Origin: Sporosarcina sp. ZBG7A
Lineage (GTDB): Bacteria; Bacillota; Bacilli; Bacillales_A; Planococcaceae
Direction of reading: 5' to 3'
NCBI RefSeq assembly: GCF_000813425.1
Contig: NZ_JWIB01000001.1
Coordinates: 1-64,000, forward strand
Length of the DNA stretch: 64,000 nucleotides
Below are positions 8,241 to 16,801 of this stretch, one piece after another. The translations under genes were made by a program, and so were the position numbers. Positions within the stretch are counted from its first letter, which is position 1. Each line of letters opens with the position of its first letter. The notes below the pieces were generated by a model. The model saw only the letters and a program-made list of their open reading frames with translations. It was not told where the DNA came from and did not search any database.

Positions 8241-8778
8241 ATAGATTGCCCTGTTCAATTTGTTTAATGGCTTCTTCAAGCCAATAAATTGTGTGATCAG
8301 ATTTTGTTGTAAAGTATCCAATAAGCAGTTCATTGAGATTTTCACTTTTTTTGTCTCTACGAGTAGTGTTTTCAAAATTCATGATACGATCCCAATGCGC
8401 TTTATAATGGGCCAATCTCTCTTTTAAAAGGATTACTACTTTTTCAGAATCAACGTATTTAATGTTAGCTAAGCCGATTACAATGTCATTAATGTCGTTG
8501 GCAGCTTCAAATAACTTATAAATCTTTTTGGGGAACTCTTCACGGCCTTTAGCCGTAATCGCGAATACTTGTTTATCCGGTCGATGTTCTTCCTTTATGA
8601 TTTCAACAGGTTCAATTAAACCGTGTTTTGCCAGAGCATCGAAGTGATAGTACAGCTTACTCTCTGTGATTCCACCTAATTCGTCCAATGGAATGGGTTC
8701 AGACATTTGTTTTTTCAGCTCATAAGGATAGGTTTTTCCTATCATTAGTTTGCTTAATATAAACACTTGAATGCTCAT
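8239..8778 (-). CDS. PadR family transcriptional regulator
   Basis: A 179-residue protein with an N-terminal PadR winged helix (VFILSKLMIGKTYPYELKKQ ... SKLYYHFDALAKHGLI) and a C-terminal helical domain (residues about 95-175), the PadR-C/Vir arrangement used for dimerisation. ATG 8778 is chosen because GGGG lies 7 bases upstream; TTG 8784 is too close to it. The gene follows the YhgE/Pip-like membrane protein on the same strand. A 25-base palindrome sits between the two genes. PadR proteins commonly repress neighbouring exporters or membrane proteins, so autoregulation through that palindrome is likely (inference). Confidence 0.85.
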   Translation of the reverse strand: MSIQVFILSKLMIGKTYPYELKKQMSEPIPLDELGGITESKLYYHFDALAKHGLIEPVEIIKEEHRPDKQVFAITAKGREEFPKKIYKLFEAANDINDIVIGLANIKYVDSEKVVILLKERLAHYKAHWDRIMNFENTTRRDKKSENLNELLIGYFTTKSDHTIYWLEEAIKQIEQGNL

Positions 8779-8792
8779 TCGCAATGCCCCTT

Positions 8793-8817
8793 TAATAAGA
8801 ATAAATTATTCTTATTA
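8793..8817. promoter_or_regulatory. perfect 25-base palindrome, candidate PadR operator
   Basis: Arms 8793-8804 and 8806-8817 are exact reverse complements (core AAGAATAA/TTATTCTT) around a single central base. It is AT-only apart from one G/C pair, so it is not a terminator. It lies 15 bases upstream of the padR start codon. Confidence 0.7.
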
Positions 8818-8825
8818 TAACATGA

Positions 8826-10010
8826 TTAAGACAACACTTTAGTAATTTCTTCGATTTCAGTCCTTGTTGCGGACTTGTCAGTTGGTTTGGACTTGTGAAC
8901 GGTCGCAACGATTATGATATTTATGACCATTGCACCTAAACCAACTGCAGCTAGAGACCAAAGGAATGGACTTGGACTAATGCTTCCATATAAATCTGCT
9001 AAGTAACCTTGTACTGAATAATACATAGGTGTGATATGACTCGCCCATTCATATGGCTTGTACATCATATCACGTGAGATGACTGCCCCATTTGCTAAAG
9101 TCTGTACGAAGATTAGTGGGATATTGAGAATCATACCAGCAGATCCAAATAAGAAAATAAGAATCGCTGTGAAATTGAAACTTGCCATATAGATGAGGGT
9201 CTGATGACCAATGATACTAAAGAACAAGCTTCCATCAGGTTGGTTCACTAAATAGGTGATTCCTGTAGCTGCTAGTGAAGATAACACTGCTATTAAAAGA
9301 GCAGTCAATTGTAAGTAGATGAATAGTCGCGTCTTGCTAGCTTTTCCACGGCTTTCTTTAAAAGCTTCTACTAATTGCATGGATCCAATCATAGCCCCGA
9401 TATAGCTCGCCATTGTTAGGAACATAGGAAGCATATTGTTATGCATGCCATCTGGTATTTTGTTAACGGTTACCACGTTTCCGACATAAGCCGTTTCAAT
9501 TTTCTCGGCTAATTCAGCGGCCTGCTTTTCAGGTACATTAAAATTCATCAAAACGCTTTGTGCAGTTTGTTGAGAGAATTGCTCACTCAGCTGATTATTA
9601 ATTTCTGTAACGACTGACTTCATAGAAGAAGAAATGACTGTTGCTCCTGCGTCATTAATTGTAAAGTCGATACTAGATGATGTCTCACCGTTTTGCATAT
9701 CCGAAGAAAATGATTCGGGAATATGAACGACTAAAGCTAAATCATTTTTTTCTAAATCCTTTAGTGCCTGTTTGTTTTTGATATCTGTTTCTATATCTTT
9801 AAAAGGTAAGTTTTCTTGTAATTGATCAGCAATTTTTGCCCCATAGTCACCTGCATCATCATTGACGATTGCAATCGGTAACTTATCAATATTTCCTGGA
9901 ATAGCCGTATAACCTGGCAAGAAGACCCCTAGCATGGCAATCGCATAGAATACCCCCATAATGATGGCGGCAATGGAACCTCTTGTTTTTAGAAATTGTG
10001 TGAATTTCAT
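8826..10010 (-). CDS. ABC-2 / YhgE-Pip-like membrane protein
   Basis: A 394-residue protein with one N-terminal transmembrane helix (IAAIIMGVFYAIAMLGV). A large extracellular domain follows (about residues 35-190), containing IPIAIVNDDAG-like strands (KLPIAIVNDDAGDYG). Five C-terminal helices complete it. This is the layout of YhgE/Pip and ABC-2 type (DUF3533-like) proteins, used in phage-receptor, secretion or export roles. ATG 10010 is used because GGAGAGAGG lies 8 bases upstream; the frame extends to 10157 without any start signal. There is no ABC ATPase next to it. The padR gene follows 47 bases downstream. Function is unknown beyond membrane export or secretion association. Confidence 0.75.
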   Translation of the reverse strand: MKFTQFLKTRGSIAAIIMGVFYAIAMLGVFLPGYTAIPGNIDKLPIAIVNDDAGDYGAKIADQLQENLPFKDIETDIKNKQALKDLEKNDLALVVHIPESFSSDMQNGETSSSIDFTINDAGATVISSSMKSVVTEINNQLSEQFSQQTAQSVLMNFNVPEKQAAELAEKIETAYVGNVVTVNKIPDGMHNNMLPMFLTMASYIGAMIGSMQLVEAFKESRGKASKTRLFIYLQLTALLIAVLSSLAATGITYLVNQPDGSLFFSIIGHQTLIYMASFNFTAILIFLFGSAGMILNIPLIFVQTLANGAVISRDMMYKPYEWASHITPMYYSVQGYLADLYGSISPSPFLWSLAAVGLGAMVINIIIVATVHKSKPTDKSATRTEIEEITKVLS

Positions 10011-10089
10011 GTGTTTTTCCTCTCTCCAATTCAATATACACTTTAACTTAAGGACTTTAGAAAAAGTACTTTGTTTAAAGTATCTCATC

Positions 10090-10117
10090 ATTTTATTCTT
10101 TTTCCTTAGGAAGTCAA
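10090..10117 (-). promoter_or_regulatory. promoter of the YhgE-like gene
   Basis: On the minus strand TTGACT (10117-10112), 16 bases, TAAAAT (10095-10090). A small inverted repeat TACTTT/AAAGTA (10067-10082) lies just downstream of the expected start and may be an operator. Confidence 0.5.
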
Positions 10118-10244
10118 CTATTTTGATTGGATAAGGATCAGATGGAATTTGTAGCAAGTGAAATGTGAAAGTGCTAAATCAGCACAACAACTATCATATG
10201 AATGGACTAGCTACAGCGTATACTGATAATCAGGAGTGATGAAA

Positions 10245-11321
10245 TTGAATGAGTGTATTCAGCAAATGATTGATTGGATAGAAGACAACTTACAAGGGGA
10301 GTTCTCATTGGACGAGTAAGCAAGTCATATGGGGTATTCCACATACTACTGCTCTTTTAAGTTTCATCAAGCAACCGGTATTAGTGTGCGGCGTTACATT
10401 TTGCTTCGAAGATTATATTTGTCTACAGGAGATTTAGTAATGAATCGTAAAATCATCGATATCGCTGTTGATTACAACTATTCATCGCAAGAGGCTTATA
10501 GCAGAGCTTTTAAATCAGTTTTTGGTGTGAGTCCAAGAGATTTTCAACGCCATCAAATGCCAGTTCAATCAATTGCCAAACTAATAATTCATCCAGGAAA
10601 GGACGGAGATAGTATGAATACTCGTAGAGAAACAGAAGTAGCAAACTTGCATAGTGAAAAGAGTGAATTATTTGACCGGGATGTGTTGAATATCTTAAAT
10701 GGGGAAGTCATGTATGAGGAGTTCAAAAATAAAAAACTGATGGGAAATTCCGATTATGCCCCATTTAATGAAGCGATGTGTGTCCATGAAACGACAATTC
10801 CAATTTTCGATTCCACATTCATTGAAACACGTGCTTTAGGACATCATGTCTCTATGGAAAGTTACATCTCTAAAGTAATGCAACCTTTAATAAATCTCAA
10901 TCAGAAAAACTATAATTATATAGTTTTGTGGTTTGGTGAAGATATGTTTTGTCAGATGAATCTTCTAACCGTTCTTGCGTATCTTGAGCAGTCGGATTAT
11001 AAAGGTACGGTGTATTTAAATAGTTTTAGAGAGGACGAATTTAAAGTAACTCAAACTGAACTTGCTTTAGGAACCTATTATTCAGTCTATGAAGACGTGC
11101 TTGTGAATCACAAGAAGCCGAAACATAAAGTGCTGCCTGTGTTGTACCAGGCAATCGAGTTGTATCTAGAAATGCAGACAGAAAACAATCCTGTTACTAA
11201 ATACATTGCAAGAAATAAACAGTTGTCTCAATCCGAATTGCTTAAGCGGTTATTTGAGGTTTTCCCGATGATCGGGTATGGAGACACTCAGTATATAGAG
11301 CTGATAAATAGAGCACAGTAA
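10245..11321 (+). pseudogene. AraC-type regulator interrupted by an in-frame stop
   Basis: From TTG 10245 (AGGAG at 10232-10236, 8 bases upstream) the frame reads as the first helix of an AraC DNA-binding domain (IQQMIDWIEDNLQGEFSLDE) and then meets TAA at 10317-10319. The same frame continues at once with SHMGYSTYYCSFKFHQATG, the expected next part of the domain, and stays open for 330 more residues. So a single codon, probably TTA or ATA in relatives, has become a stop. Residues 1-75 after the stop complete the helix-turn-helix pair. The remaining 250 residues are a C-terminal ligand domain that I cannot name with certainty. ATG 10329 could restart translation but has no ribosome site and would lack the first helix. 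A sequencing error is the main alternative. Confidence 0.75.
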
Positions 11322-11469
11322 GGGAATATCACTGAGCTTGTTTAGAAGAAGCGCATAAGGAGTGCAGCTGTACCAGTGGATTAGTAAACCGTCAGATCGT
11401 GCAAAGTAAAATATAAATTTCTGTTTAACTCGTACGTACTACTAATAAAATAATCCGTATCACGAGTAA

Positions 11470-11501
11470 ACCAAAAGACCGCAACGCACGGGTCTTTTGG
11501 T
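11470..11501. terminator. bidirectional terminator between convergent genes
   Basis: ACCAAAAGACC (11470-11480) pairs perfectly with GGTCTTTTGGT (11491-11501). It lies between the AraC frame (+) and the SDR gene (-). The flanking T-tracts are weak on both sides. The rest of 11322-11581 shows nothing else. Confidence 0.65.
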
Positions 11502-11581
11502 CTTTAAAAGTGTCTGATCCAACTAATCTCATTCAAGACTATTCTCAAGTTCTAAAGACACGCCTACACAATTCGAATTCC

Positions 11582-12340
11582 TTAATAGGAAGTCCAGCCT
11601 CCATCTACACCAATTACCTGTCCATTCACGAAACTCGCAGCATCCGATCCTAGGAGGATGGCCAACTCTGCTACTTCTTCAGGCTGTCCGACGCGCGGGT
11701 TCAGGGACATACCAAGTGATTGGCGACGAGCACCAAACTCGCTTATATTTTTCATGGAAGAACTGATATTTGTCGCGATTGCTCCGGGGGCAATCCCATT
11801 GCAACGTATGTTTTTGTCTGCGTACATGAATGCCGTATTTTTTGTTAGACCGACGACTGCGTGCTTTGATGCTGTGTACGCAGCTCCCGCGCGACCACCG
11901 TAAAGTCCGCCTGCAGAGATGTTATTGACGATAGCGCCGTGTCCTTGTTCCATGAATAGGTTCACTGCAATGCGCATAGATCTCATGACGGCCGTTGTGT
12001 TCACAGAGAAAATTCGTTCCCATTGTTCTTCTGAAACTTCTCCAACAGGCTCCATCCCATCCATGATACCGGCGTTGTTTACAAGGATGTCCAATTTACC
12101 AAATGCTTCTTTTGTTTCATCGAATAGCCGTTGCACATCCTCTTCAGATACCACATTTGTTTGAACTGCAATCGCTTCTGCACCTAAAGCTTTAATTTCT
12201 TCTACCACAGCTTGAGCACCCTCCATGTTGATGTCGGACACTACGACTTTAGCACCTTCCTTTGCGTACCCTACAGCAATTGCTTTTCCCATACCGGATG
12301 CTGCTCCAGTGACGATGGCTACTTTTTCTTCTAATCTCAT
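11582..12340 (-). CDS. short-chain dehydrogenase/reductase (SDR)
   Basis: A 252-residue classical SDR. The NAD(P) motif is TGAASGMGKAI (residues about 11-21), the structural motif is NNAG, and the catalytic Tyr/Lys pair is in YTASKHA. The C-terminal VNGQVIGVDGGWTSY is also typical. An acidic residue after strand two (SDIN) suggests NAD preference. The substrate is not readable. GGAGG on the minus strand lies about 9 bases before the ATG. The gene is divergent from a TetR regulator and shares with it a region holding three TGTTCA-type elements, so it is probably the main target of that repressor. Confidence 0.85.
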   Translation of the reverse strand: MRLEEKVAIVTGAASGMGKAIAVGYAKEGAKVVVSDINMEGAQAVVEEIKALGAEAIAVQTNVVSEEDVQRLFDETKEAFGKLDILVNNAGIMDGMEPVGEVSEEQWERIFSVNTTAVMRSMRIAVNLFMEQGHGAIVNNISAGGLYGGRAGAAYTASKHAVVGLTKNTAFMYADKNIRCNGIAPGAIATNISSSMKNISEFGARRQSLGMSLNPRVGQPEEVAELAILLGSDAASFVNGQVIGVDGGWTSY

Positions 12341-12373
12341 TTGAATCTGCCTCCTCTGATTTTACTGTACACC

Positions 12374-12473
12374 TGTTCAATAAAATTATAGTATTGAGTG
12401 TGAGTTCTTACAATAATCAAATAGTTAATAGTTGTTCATTAAGGAACAGAACTATTAAAAGCTGTTCAATAAG
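12374..12473. promoter_or_regulatory. TetR operator cluster between SDR and tetR
   Basis: A palindrome TGTTCATTAAGGAACA (12433-12448) is flanked by two half-site copies, TGTTCAATAA at 12374-12383 and TGTTCAATAAG at 12463-12473. The three copies span the divergent promoter region and the last lies 12 bases before the tetR start codon. This is the arrangement expected for a repressor of both genes. Confidence 0.6.
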
Positions 12474-12485
12474 AGGTGAAAAGGG

Positions 12486-13061
12486 ATGCGGACAGATTTG
12501 CGCGTGATAAAAACAAAAGAGGCATTGCATAACGCTTTGCTGGAGGTATTAGATGAAAAGAGCTTGGACGATATTTCCATATCAGAGATTTGCAGAAAGG
12601 CAAAGGTGAACCGAGGTACTTTCTATTTGCATTATGCTCAAGTGGAGAATTTATTTGAAGAGTACTTCAAAGAAATTACTGCTGACTTGGCGAGGTCCTA
12701 TCAAGAACCGTATCGCCACGTGACTGTATTGAATACAAAAGAATTAAATCCTGATACAATACGTATTTTCCATCACATTGAAAAATATCAGCACTTCTAC
12801 CGCATTGTGTTTTCAAAGAAAGTCCCATTGCTGTACTATTATTTATTGTTTGAGGAAATCAAACAATTATTGCTTAAGGATCAAGAAGCGATATTGCATG
12901 AAGAAATTGACCACGAGCTACATTGCTCTTATCAGGCGAATGCCATCATTGGAATCATCATTGATTGGTACCATAAGGATTTCATCTATAGCGCTGATTA
13001 TTTAAACCGCCAACTCGTCCAAATCGTAAATATACAATCAGGTAATTCCAAGGGTACTTGA
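12486..13061 (+). CDS. TetR/AcrR family transcriptional regulator
   Basis: A 191-residue regulator. The N-terminal TetR DNA-binding domain (TKEALHNALLEVLDE ... ISISEICRKAKVNRGTFYLHY) occupies residues 8-55. An all-helical C-terminal ligand/dimer domain (TetR_C, DhaS/YkgK-like) follows. AGAGGTGAA precedes ATG 12486. It is divergent from the SDR gene with shared operator-like repeats between them, so a local repressor of that oxidoreductase is the likely role. The inducer is unknown. Confidence 0.9.
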   Translation: MRTDLRVIKTKEALHNALLEVLDEKSLDDISISEICRKAKVNRGTFYLHYAQVENLFEEYFKEITADLARSYQEPYRHVTVLNTKELNPDTIRIFHHIEKYQHFYRIVFSKKVPLLYYYLLFEEIKQLLLKDQEAILHEEIDHELHCSYQANAIIGIIIDWYHKDFIYSADYLNRQLVQIVNIQSGNSKGT

Positions 13062-13112
13062 CGGCATTCCGTTTATGATTAAATGAAAAATTACAAAAGC
13101 AGGTGACAACTC

Positions 13113-13889
13113 ATGAACCGAAACGTAATTGACGCACACATCCACTTAGATATGTATGAGGATTATGAACGTGTCCAAATTCTAGATGAATTAGAAGCAA
13201 CGTCTGTTGAATCATTAATTGCAGTCTCAAACAATTTAGCTTCTTCACTTAGGCAACTGGAGTTTGCCCGAATGGACAGTCGGGTTAAACCTGCTATCGG
13301 ATATCATCCAGAACAGTCGCTGCCGAGTGAAAGGGAGCTTGAAGGAATTATGCAGCTCATTAATGCTAATCATGACTGTCTCATTGCAATAGGAGAAGTC
13401 GGTCTTCCATATTATTTGCGTCAGGAGGAGCCGGAGATAGATGTAGCGCCTTATGTGAATTTACTTGAGCGCTTTATGCACAAAGCGGTAGACTGTGATT
13501 TACCCATCGTGTTACATGCTATTTACGAAGATGCTGAGCTTGTATGTGACATGTTGGAAAGCTATCACATCACACAGGCGCATTTCCATTGGTTTAAAGG
13601 GGATGACGCAGTTCTAGACCGTGTTCTTCGGAATGGGTATGTTCTATCGGTTACGCCCGATGTTACTTATGAACAAGAGATTCAACATATAGTCAAACAA
13701 ACCCCACTGTCACAATTAATGGTGGAAACAGATGGACCTTGGCCATTTAAAGGCCGATTTGCAGAGAAGATGACTCATCCATCCATGATGCACCATAGTA
13801 TAGAAACAATCGCAGATATTAAGGGGATAAGAGTAGAAGAAGTTTATCGACAAATCTATGGGACAACCCGGAAATTTTATAGGATATAA
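13113..13889 (+). CDS. TatD family metal-dependent hydrolase
   Basis: A 258-residue TIM-barrel hydrolase of the TatD type. Visible metal ligands are HIHLD (residues 9-13) at strand one, GEVGLPYY with the bridging Glu near 93, a His in IVLHA (about 143), HFHWFKG and the late Asp in VETDGPWPF. TatD proteins are 3'-5' nucleases or phosphoesterases. This one diverges from the housekeeping TatD near dnaA-linked loci, so its substrate is uncertain. GCAGGTGA precedes ATG 13113. It follows tetR by about 50 bases and has its own terminator. Confidence 0.8.
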   Translation: MNRNVIDAHIHLDMYEDYERVQILDELEATSVESLIAVSNNLASSLRQLEFARMDSRVKPAIGYHPEQSLPSERELEGIMQLINANHDCLIAIGEVGLPYYLRQEEPEIDVAPYVNLLERFMHKAVDCDLPIVLHAIYEDAELVCDMLESYHITQAHFHWFKGDDAVLDRVLRNGYVLSVTPDVTYEQEIQHIVKQTPLSQLMVETDGPWPFKGRFAEKMTHPSMMHHSIETIADIKGIRVEEVYRQIYGTTRKFYRI

Positions 13890-13947
13890 TGGTCGTGAAG
13901 AGCTGAATAGATTGGCACATCCATTTAAACTGTAATCATACAGAACG

Positions 13948-13983
13948 CGAGATCATTTCACTTTGATGATCTCGTGCTTTTTT
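13948..13983 (+). terminator. terminator of the tatD-like gene
   Basis: CGAGATCAT (13948-13956) pairs with ATGATCTCG (13966-13974), followed by TGCTTTTTTG. Confidence 0.85.
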
Positions 13984-14129
13984 GTGGGGGGAGAATATCT
14001 TCACCCTAATTTACTTACGTGATGTAAATTAAACAAACGGTTGGAAATAGCTTCTCTTGAGATTCTTTAATTATTCACCCGCCAATGATACGATAACCTT
14101 ATGAGAAAGCATGGAGGTGCAGAAACTTT

Positions 14130-14747
14130 ATGTTCTTGGAGGATTGGAAGAAACGACTAAATGACAATGAGTCATTGTTCATTGGAGAAGACACTGCATT
14201 TCGCGCGGCGGTATTGGTACCGCTCGTTCAAGAATCAGGCGAGTGGCATGTGGTTTTTGAGAGGCGTTCTCTGACAATGCGTAAACAGCCGGGAGATAGT
14301 AGTTTTCCAGGAGGTCGAATTGACTTGGCAGACGCTTCTCCAATGGATGCTGCATTGCGAGAAACGCATGAAGAATTAGGGGTCGATCCAGATACCGTCA
14401 ACATCATTGGAAAGCTGAGTCCATATATTGCATCTCCTTCGTTTGTCGTCTATCCCTTTGTTGCGGTGTGTGACTACAATGAAATTATCCACTCATTTAA
14501 TAAGGATGAAGTCGAGGAAGTCTTTGCGATTCCATTGAAGTGGTTACTTGACCATGAACCGGTTCTTCACAGAGTACCGGTTCAACCTGCGCCCTTGCCT
14601 GACTTCCCGTTCGATAAAATCTACAATGGAGAGCGGTACCAATGGGGAAAGCGGTCACAGGAAGAATGGTTTTATGAATATGAAGAGTATATTGTTTGGG
14701 GATTGACTGCTCGGATATTAAAGCACTTTATCGATTTGATTAAATAA
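14130..14747 (+). CDS. Nudix hydrolase, CoA-pyrophosphatase type
   Basis: A 205-residue Nudix protein. The CoA-pyrophosphatase signature (RRSLTMRKQPGDSSFPGG, residues about 46-63) precedes the Nudix box (GGRIDLADASP ... RETHEELG, about 62-85). The pair of motifs is that of the NudL/YeaB group, which cleaves CoA and its derivatives to 4'-phosphopantetheine and 3',5'-ADP. AGGTGCAG precedes ATG 14130. The next gene starts 25 bases downstream, suggesting a two-gene transcript. The activity is inferred from motifs only. Confidence 0.85.
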   Translation: MFLEDWKKRLNDNESLFIGEDTAFRAAVLVPLVQESGEWHVVFERRSLTMRKQPGDSSFPGGRIDLADASPMDAALRETHEELGVDPDTVNIIGKLSPYIASPSFVVYPFVAVCDYNEIIHSFNKDEVEEVFAIPLKWLLDHEPVLHRVPVQPAPLPDFPFDKIYNGERYQWGKRSQEEWFYEYEEYIVWGLTARILKHFIDLIK

Positions 14748-14771
14748 AATAGTATCTCACATAAAGGAGCC

Positions 14772-15527
14772 ATGAAAATGAGAGAAAAGAAGTCATGGAC
14801 AGTAAAGATCCTTATAGGAATTGCAGCCTTACTGCTGATTGCGATGGCTGGATTCTTCATCTTCGTCAGTACTTCCTATGAGGCAATTCCATCTGCAAAG
14901 AAAAGCTTAGAAACAGATGATCAGTTGATAGTTAAAGACGAAGGAGATATTCTATTTGAACCGATTTCCGAGGCGCATGATATCGGATTTATTTTCTATC
15001 CTGGCGCCAAAGTGGAAGCACCTGCTTACGCAACGATGGCAAGAGAAATTGCAGCGAAAGGATATCCTGTTATTCTTGCAGACTTGAGATTTAACTTAGC
15101 GATTCTTTCTCCTAATCATGCGGATGAGATCATAAGTAACCATCCTGAGATTAAAAGGTGGGTCATTGGTGGTCACTCATTAGGTGGTGTGATGGCGTCC
15201 GATTATGCGCTGGATCATGAGAATGTAGAAGGGCTTGTGTTACTTGCATCCTATCCTCAAAGTAAGACTGATTTGAGCAAGTCATCGTTAAACGTGTTGT
15301 CCCTTTGGGGAAGCAACGACGAGGTGGCAGATCTGGAGAAAGTGAAAAATGCAAAGGAAATCATGCCCAATGATGCGGAATTCATCGAAATAAAAGGTGG
15401 GAATCACGGTGGTTTTGGAGAGTATGGTCATCAAAAAGGCGATGGAGACTCTTCGTTGTCAGGGGATCAGCAAATTCAAGACACCGTTAAATACATTGTG
15501 GAATTTTTGGGAGAACTGAGCGAGTGA
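14772..15527 (+). CDS. membrane-anchored alpha/beta hydrolase
   Basis: A 251-residue protein with one N-terminal transmembrane helix (VKILIGIAALLLIAMAGFF), then an alpha/beta-hydrolase domain of the Abhydrolase_5 type. The nucleophile elbow is GGHSLGG, with a candidate Asp in WGSNDEVAD and a His in GGNHGGFGEYGHQ. The active site should face outside the cell. AAAGGAGCC precedes ATG 14772 (a second ATG lies at 14778). Substrate unknown; esterase- or dienelactone-hydrolase-like activity is possible. Confidence 0.85.
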   Translation: MKMREKKSWTVKILIGIAALLLIAMAGFFIFVSTSYEAIPSAKKSLETDDQLIVKDEGDILFEPISEAHDIGFIFYPGAKVEAPAYATMAREIAAKGYPVILADLRFNLAILSPNHADEIISNHPEIKRWVIGGHSLGGVMASDYALDHENVEGLVLLASYPQSKTDLSKSSLNVLSLWGSNDEVADLEKVKNAKEIMPNDAEFIEIKGGNHGGFGEYGHQKGDGDSSLSGDQQIQDTVKYIVEFLGELSE

Positions 15528-15555
15528 AGAAAACCTTGCTTACCTTAAGATAAAA

Positions 15556-15586
15556 CCTGCATGCAGAAAGTTCATCCACATGCAGG
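15556..15586. terminator. bidirectional terminator
   Basis: CCTGCATG (15556-15563) and CATGCAGG (15579-15586) form the stem between convergent genes. The T-tracts are weak on both sides. Confidence 0.5.
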
Positions 15587-15597
15587 GTACACTTAAA

Positions 15598-16089
15598 TCA
15601 CGAACATAACACAACGATTTGATAAGGCGTCGTCTGAGCAGGGATACTCCGAGTTGTTGCACCATATACGACAAGTAGATCTCGATTGGCCAGGTTTCCA
15701 GTGAAAGGCTGCCCATTCTGCAGGACGACTTTAGTAGCTGGATTCATGTTCAGCTGTAACGTGTGATCACTGCTTACTAACTGATCATCAAAATGATCGA
15801 CTTTCACAAATTGTCCTCGTACATTTTTGCTTACAATTAACGCACTGAATTGGGGTGGAAAGATAAGAGGCGCAGGTGCATCACCATCGTAAAATCCTGT
15901 TACCTGATCCCCGACTGATACGACTTCGTGATCGACAAAGTAAGTTGTCGGAGCCACTACAAAATTCACTACGTTTCCATAACCATTATCAACTGACATT
16001 AGCTTATAACAGCCCACCTCGTTATACTGACCGATAGAAAAGTCATTAATGGCAGTCACGATGCCAGCAAAGGCTTGATAGTTTATCAT
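15598..16089 (-). CDS. conserved hypothetical protein, beta-rich
   Basis: A 163-residue protein that I recognise only as a Bacilli hypothetical. It has no signal peptide or transmembrane segment. The sequence is rich in short beta-strands and turn residues (FVVAPTTYFVDHEVVSVGD, GFYDGDAPAPLIFPPQFSAL), consistent with a small beta-barrel. GGGGGG lies 7 bases before ATG 16089 on the minus strand, which favours this start over 16104. It is monocistronic between convergent and divergent neighbours. No function is proposed. Confidence 0.65.
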   Translation of the reverse strand: MINYQAFAGIVTAINDFSIGQYNEVGCYKLMSVDNGYGNVVNFVVAPTTYFVDHEVVSVGDQVTGFYDGDAPAPLIFPPQFSALIVSKNVRGQFVKVDHFDDQLVSSDHTLQLNMNPATKVVLQNGQPFTGNLANRDLLVVYGATTRSIPAQTTPYQIVVLCS

Positions 16090-16183
16090 TTCAATTCCCC
16101 CCACTATATGCTTGAGTTACGTCTACATAGAGTATGCCTGCATTCCAACTTAGTGAATCCTAGGATACGAATAGTACTGTAAA

Positions 16184-16215
16184 AGAGTAAGCCAGTTGCG
16201 GCTTGCTCTATTTTA
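16184..16215 (+). terminator. terminator-like hairpin ahead of the second sigma gene
   Basis: AGAGTAAGCC (16184-16193) pairs with GGCTTGCTCT (16200-16209), followed by ATTTTAT. No gene on this strand ends here. It may attenuate a transcript reading into the sigma gene at 16289, or be a remnant. Confidence 0.45.
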
Positions 16216-16288
16216 TAAAAGTTTTGAAATGGCTGTATACCTTTTGCGAATTCGATTGTTATATAGGAGAGAGGAGCTTAGCGGACAC

Positions 16289-16801
16289 ATGACAGAAGAA
16301 GACCTATTATCGATGCTATACAAAGATAAATATTTGTTTATCCAAAACTACTTGATGAAGCTCGGTTCCTCTCTCCAAGATGCCGAGGATATTGCGCAAA
16401 ACACATTTACGAAAGCCATCGTCAATAATATCCACACTACGATGGAGAATCCGATTTCTTGGCTATTCCGTGTTGCAAGAAACGAATACTTTACGTTATG
16501 CAAAAAGAAGAATCGGGAAATTATGATGTACATCGAGCCAGATGGAATTGAGCAATTGCTGTCGATAGAAGACGGCGAGTCCATTTTACTTGGTAAAGAA
16601 AGCAGAGCGGCCATTCAGCACGTGTTAGGTGAGTTAACTCCTGCTTTTAGTAATTTACTGTTGTTTAAATATGAATTTGAAATGTCCTATGAACAAATCG
16701 CATCACTGCTCGATATGAAAGTTGATACAGTCAAAACCTCTTTATACAGGGCACGCATTGCATTCAAGAAAAAATGGAGTGAAAACGATGAGAAATTCTG
16801 A
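16289..16801 (+). CDS. ECF-type RNA polymerase sigma factor
   Basis: A 170-residue sigma-70 family protein. Region 2 is at DAEDIAQNTFTKAIVNN and SWLFRVARNEYFTLC, and region 4 at LTPAFSNLLLFKYEFEMSYEQI with MKVDTVKTSLYRARIAFKKKW. ATG 16289 has AGGAG about 12 bases upstream, a slightly long spacing. The frame is open from 16196, but the upstream residues match no sigma region. The end overlaps the following anti-sigma gene by 14 bases, the usual arrangement for a coupled pair. Confidence 0.88.
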   Translation: MTEEDLLSMLYKDKYLFIQNYLMKLGSSLQDAEDIAQNTFTKAIVNNIHTTMENPISWLFRVARNEYFTLCKKKNREIMMYIEPDGIEQLLSIEDGESILLGKESRAAIQHVLGELTPAFSNLLLFKYEFEMSYEQIASLLDMKVDTVKTSLYRARIAFKKKWSENDEKF

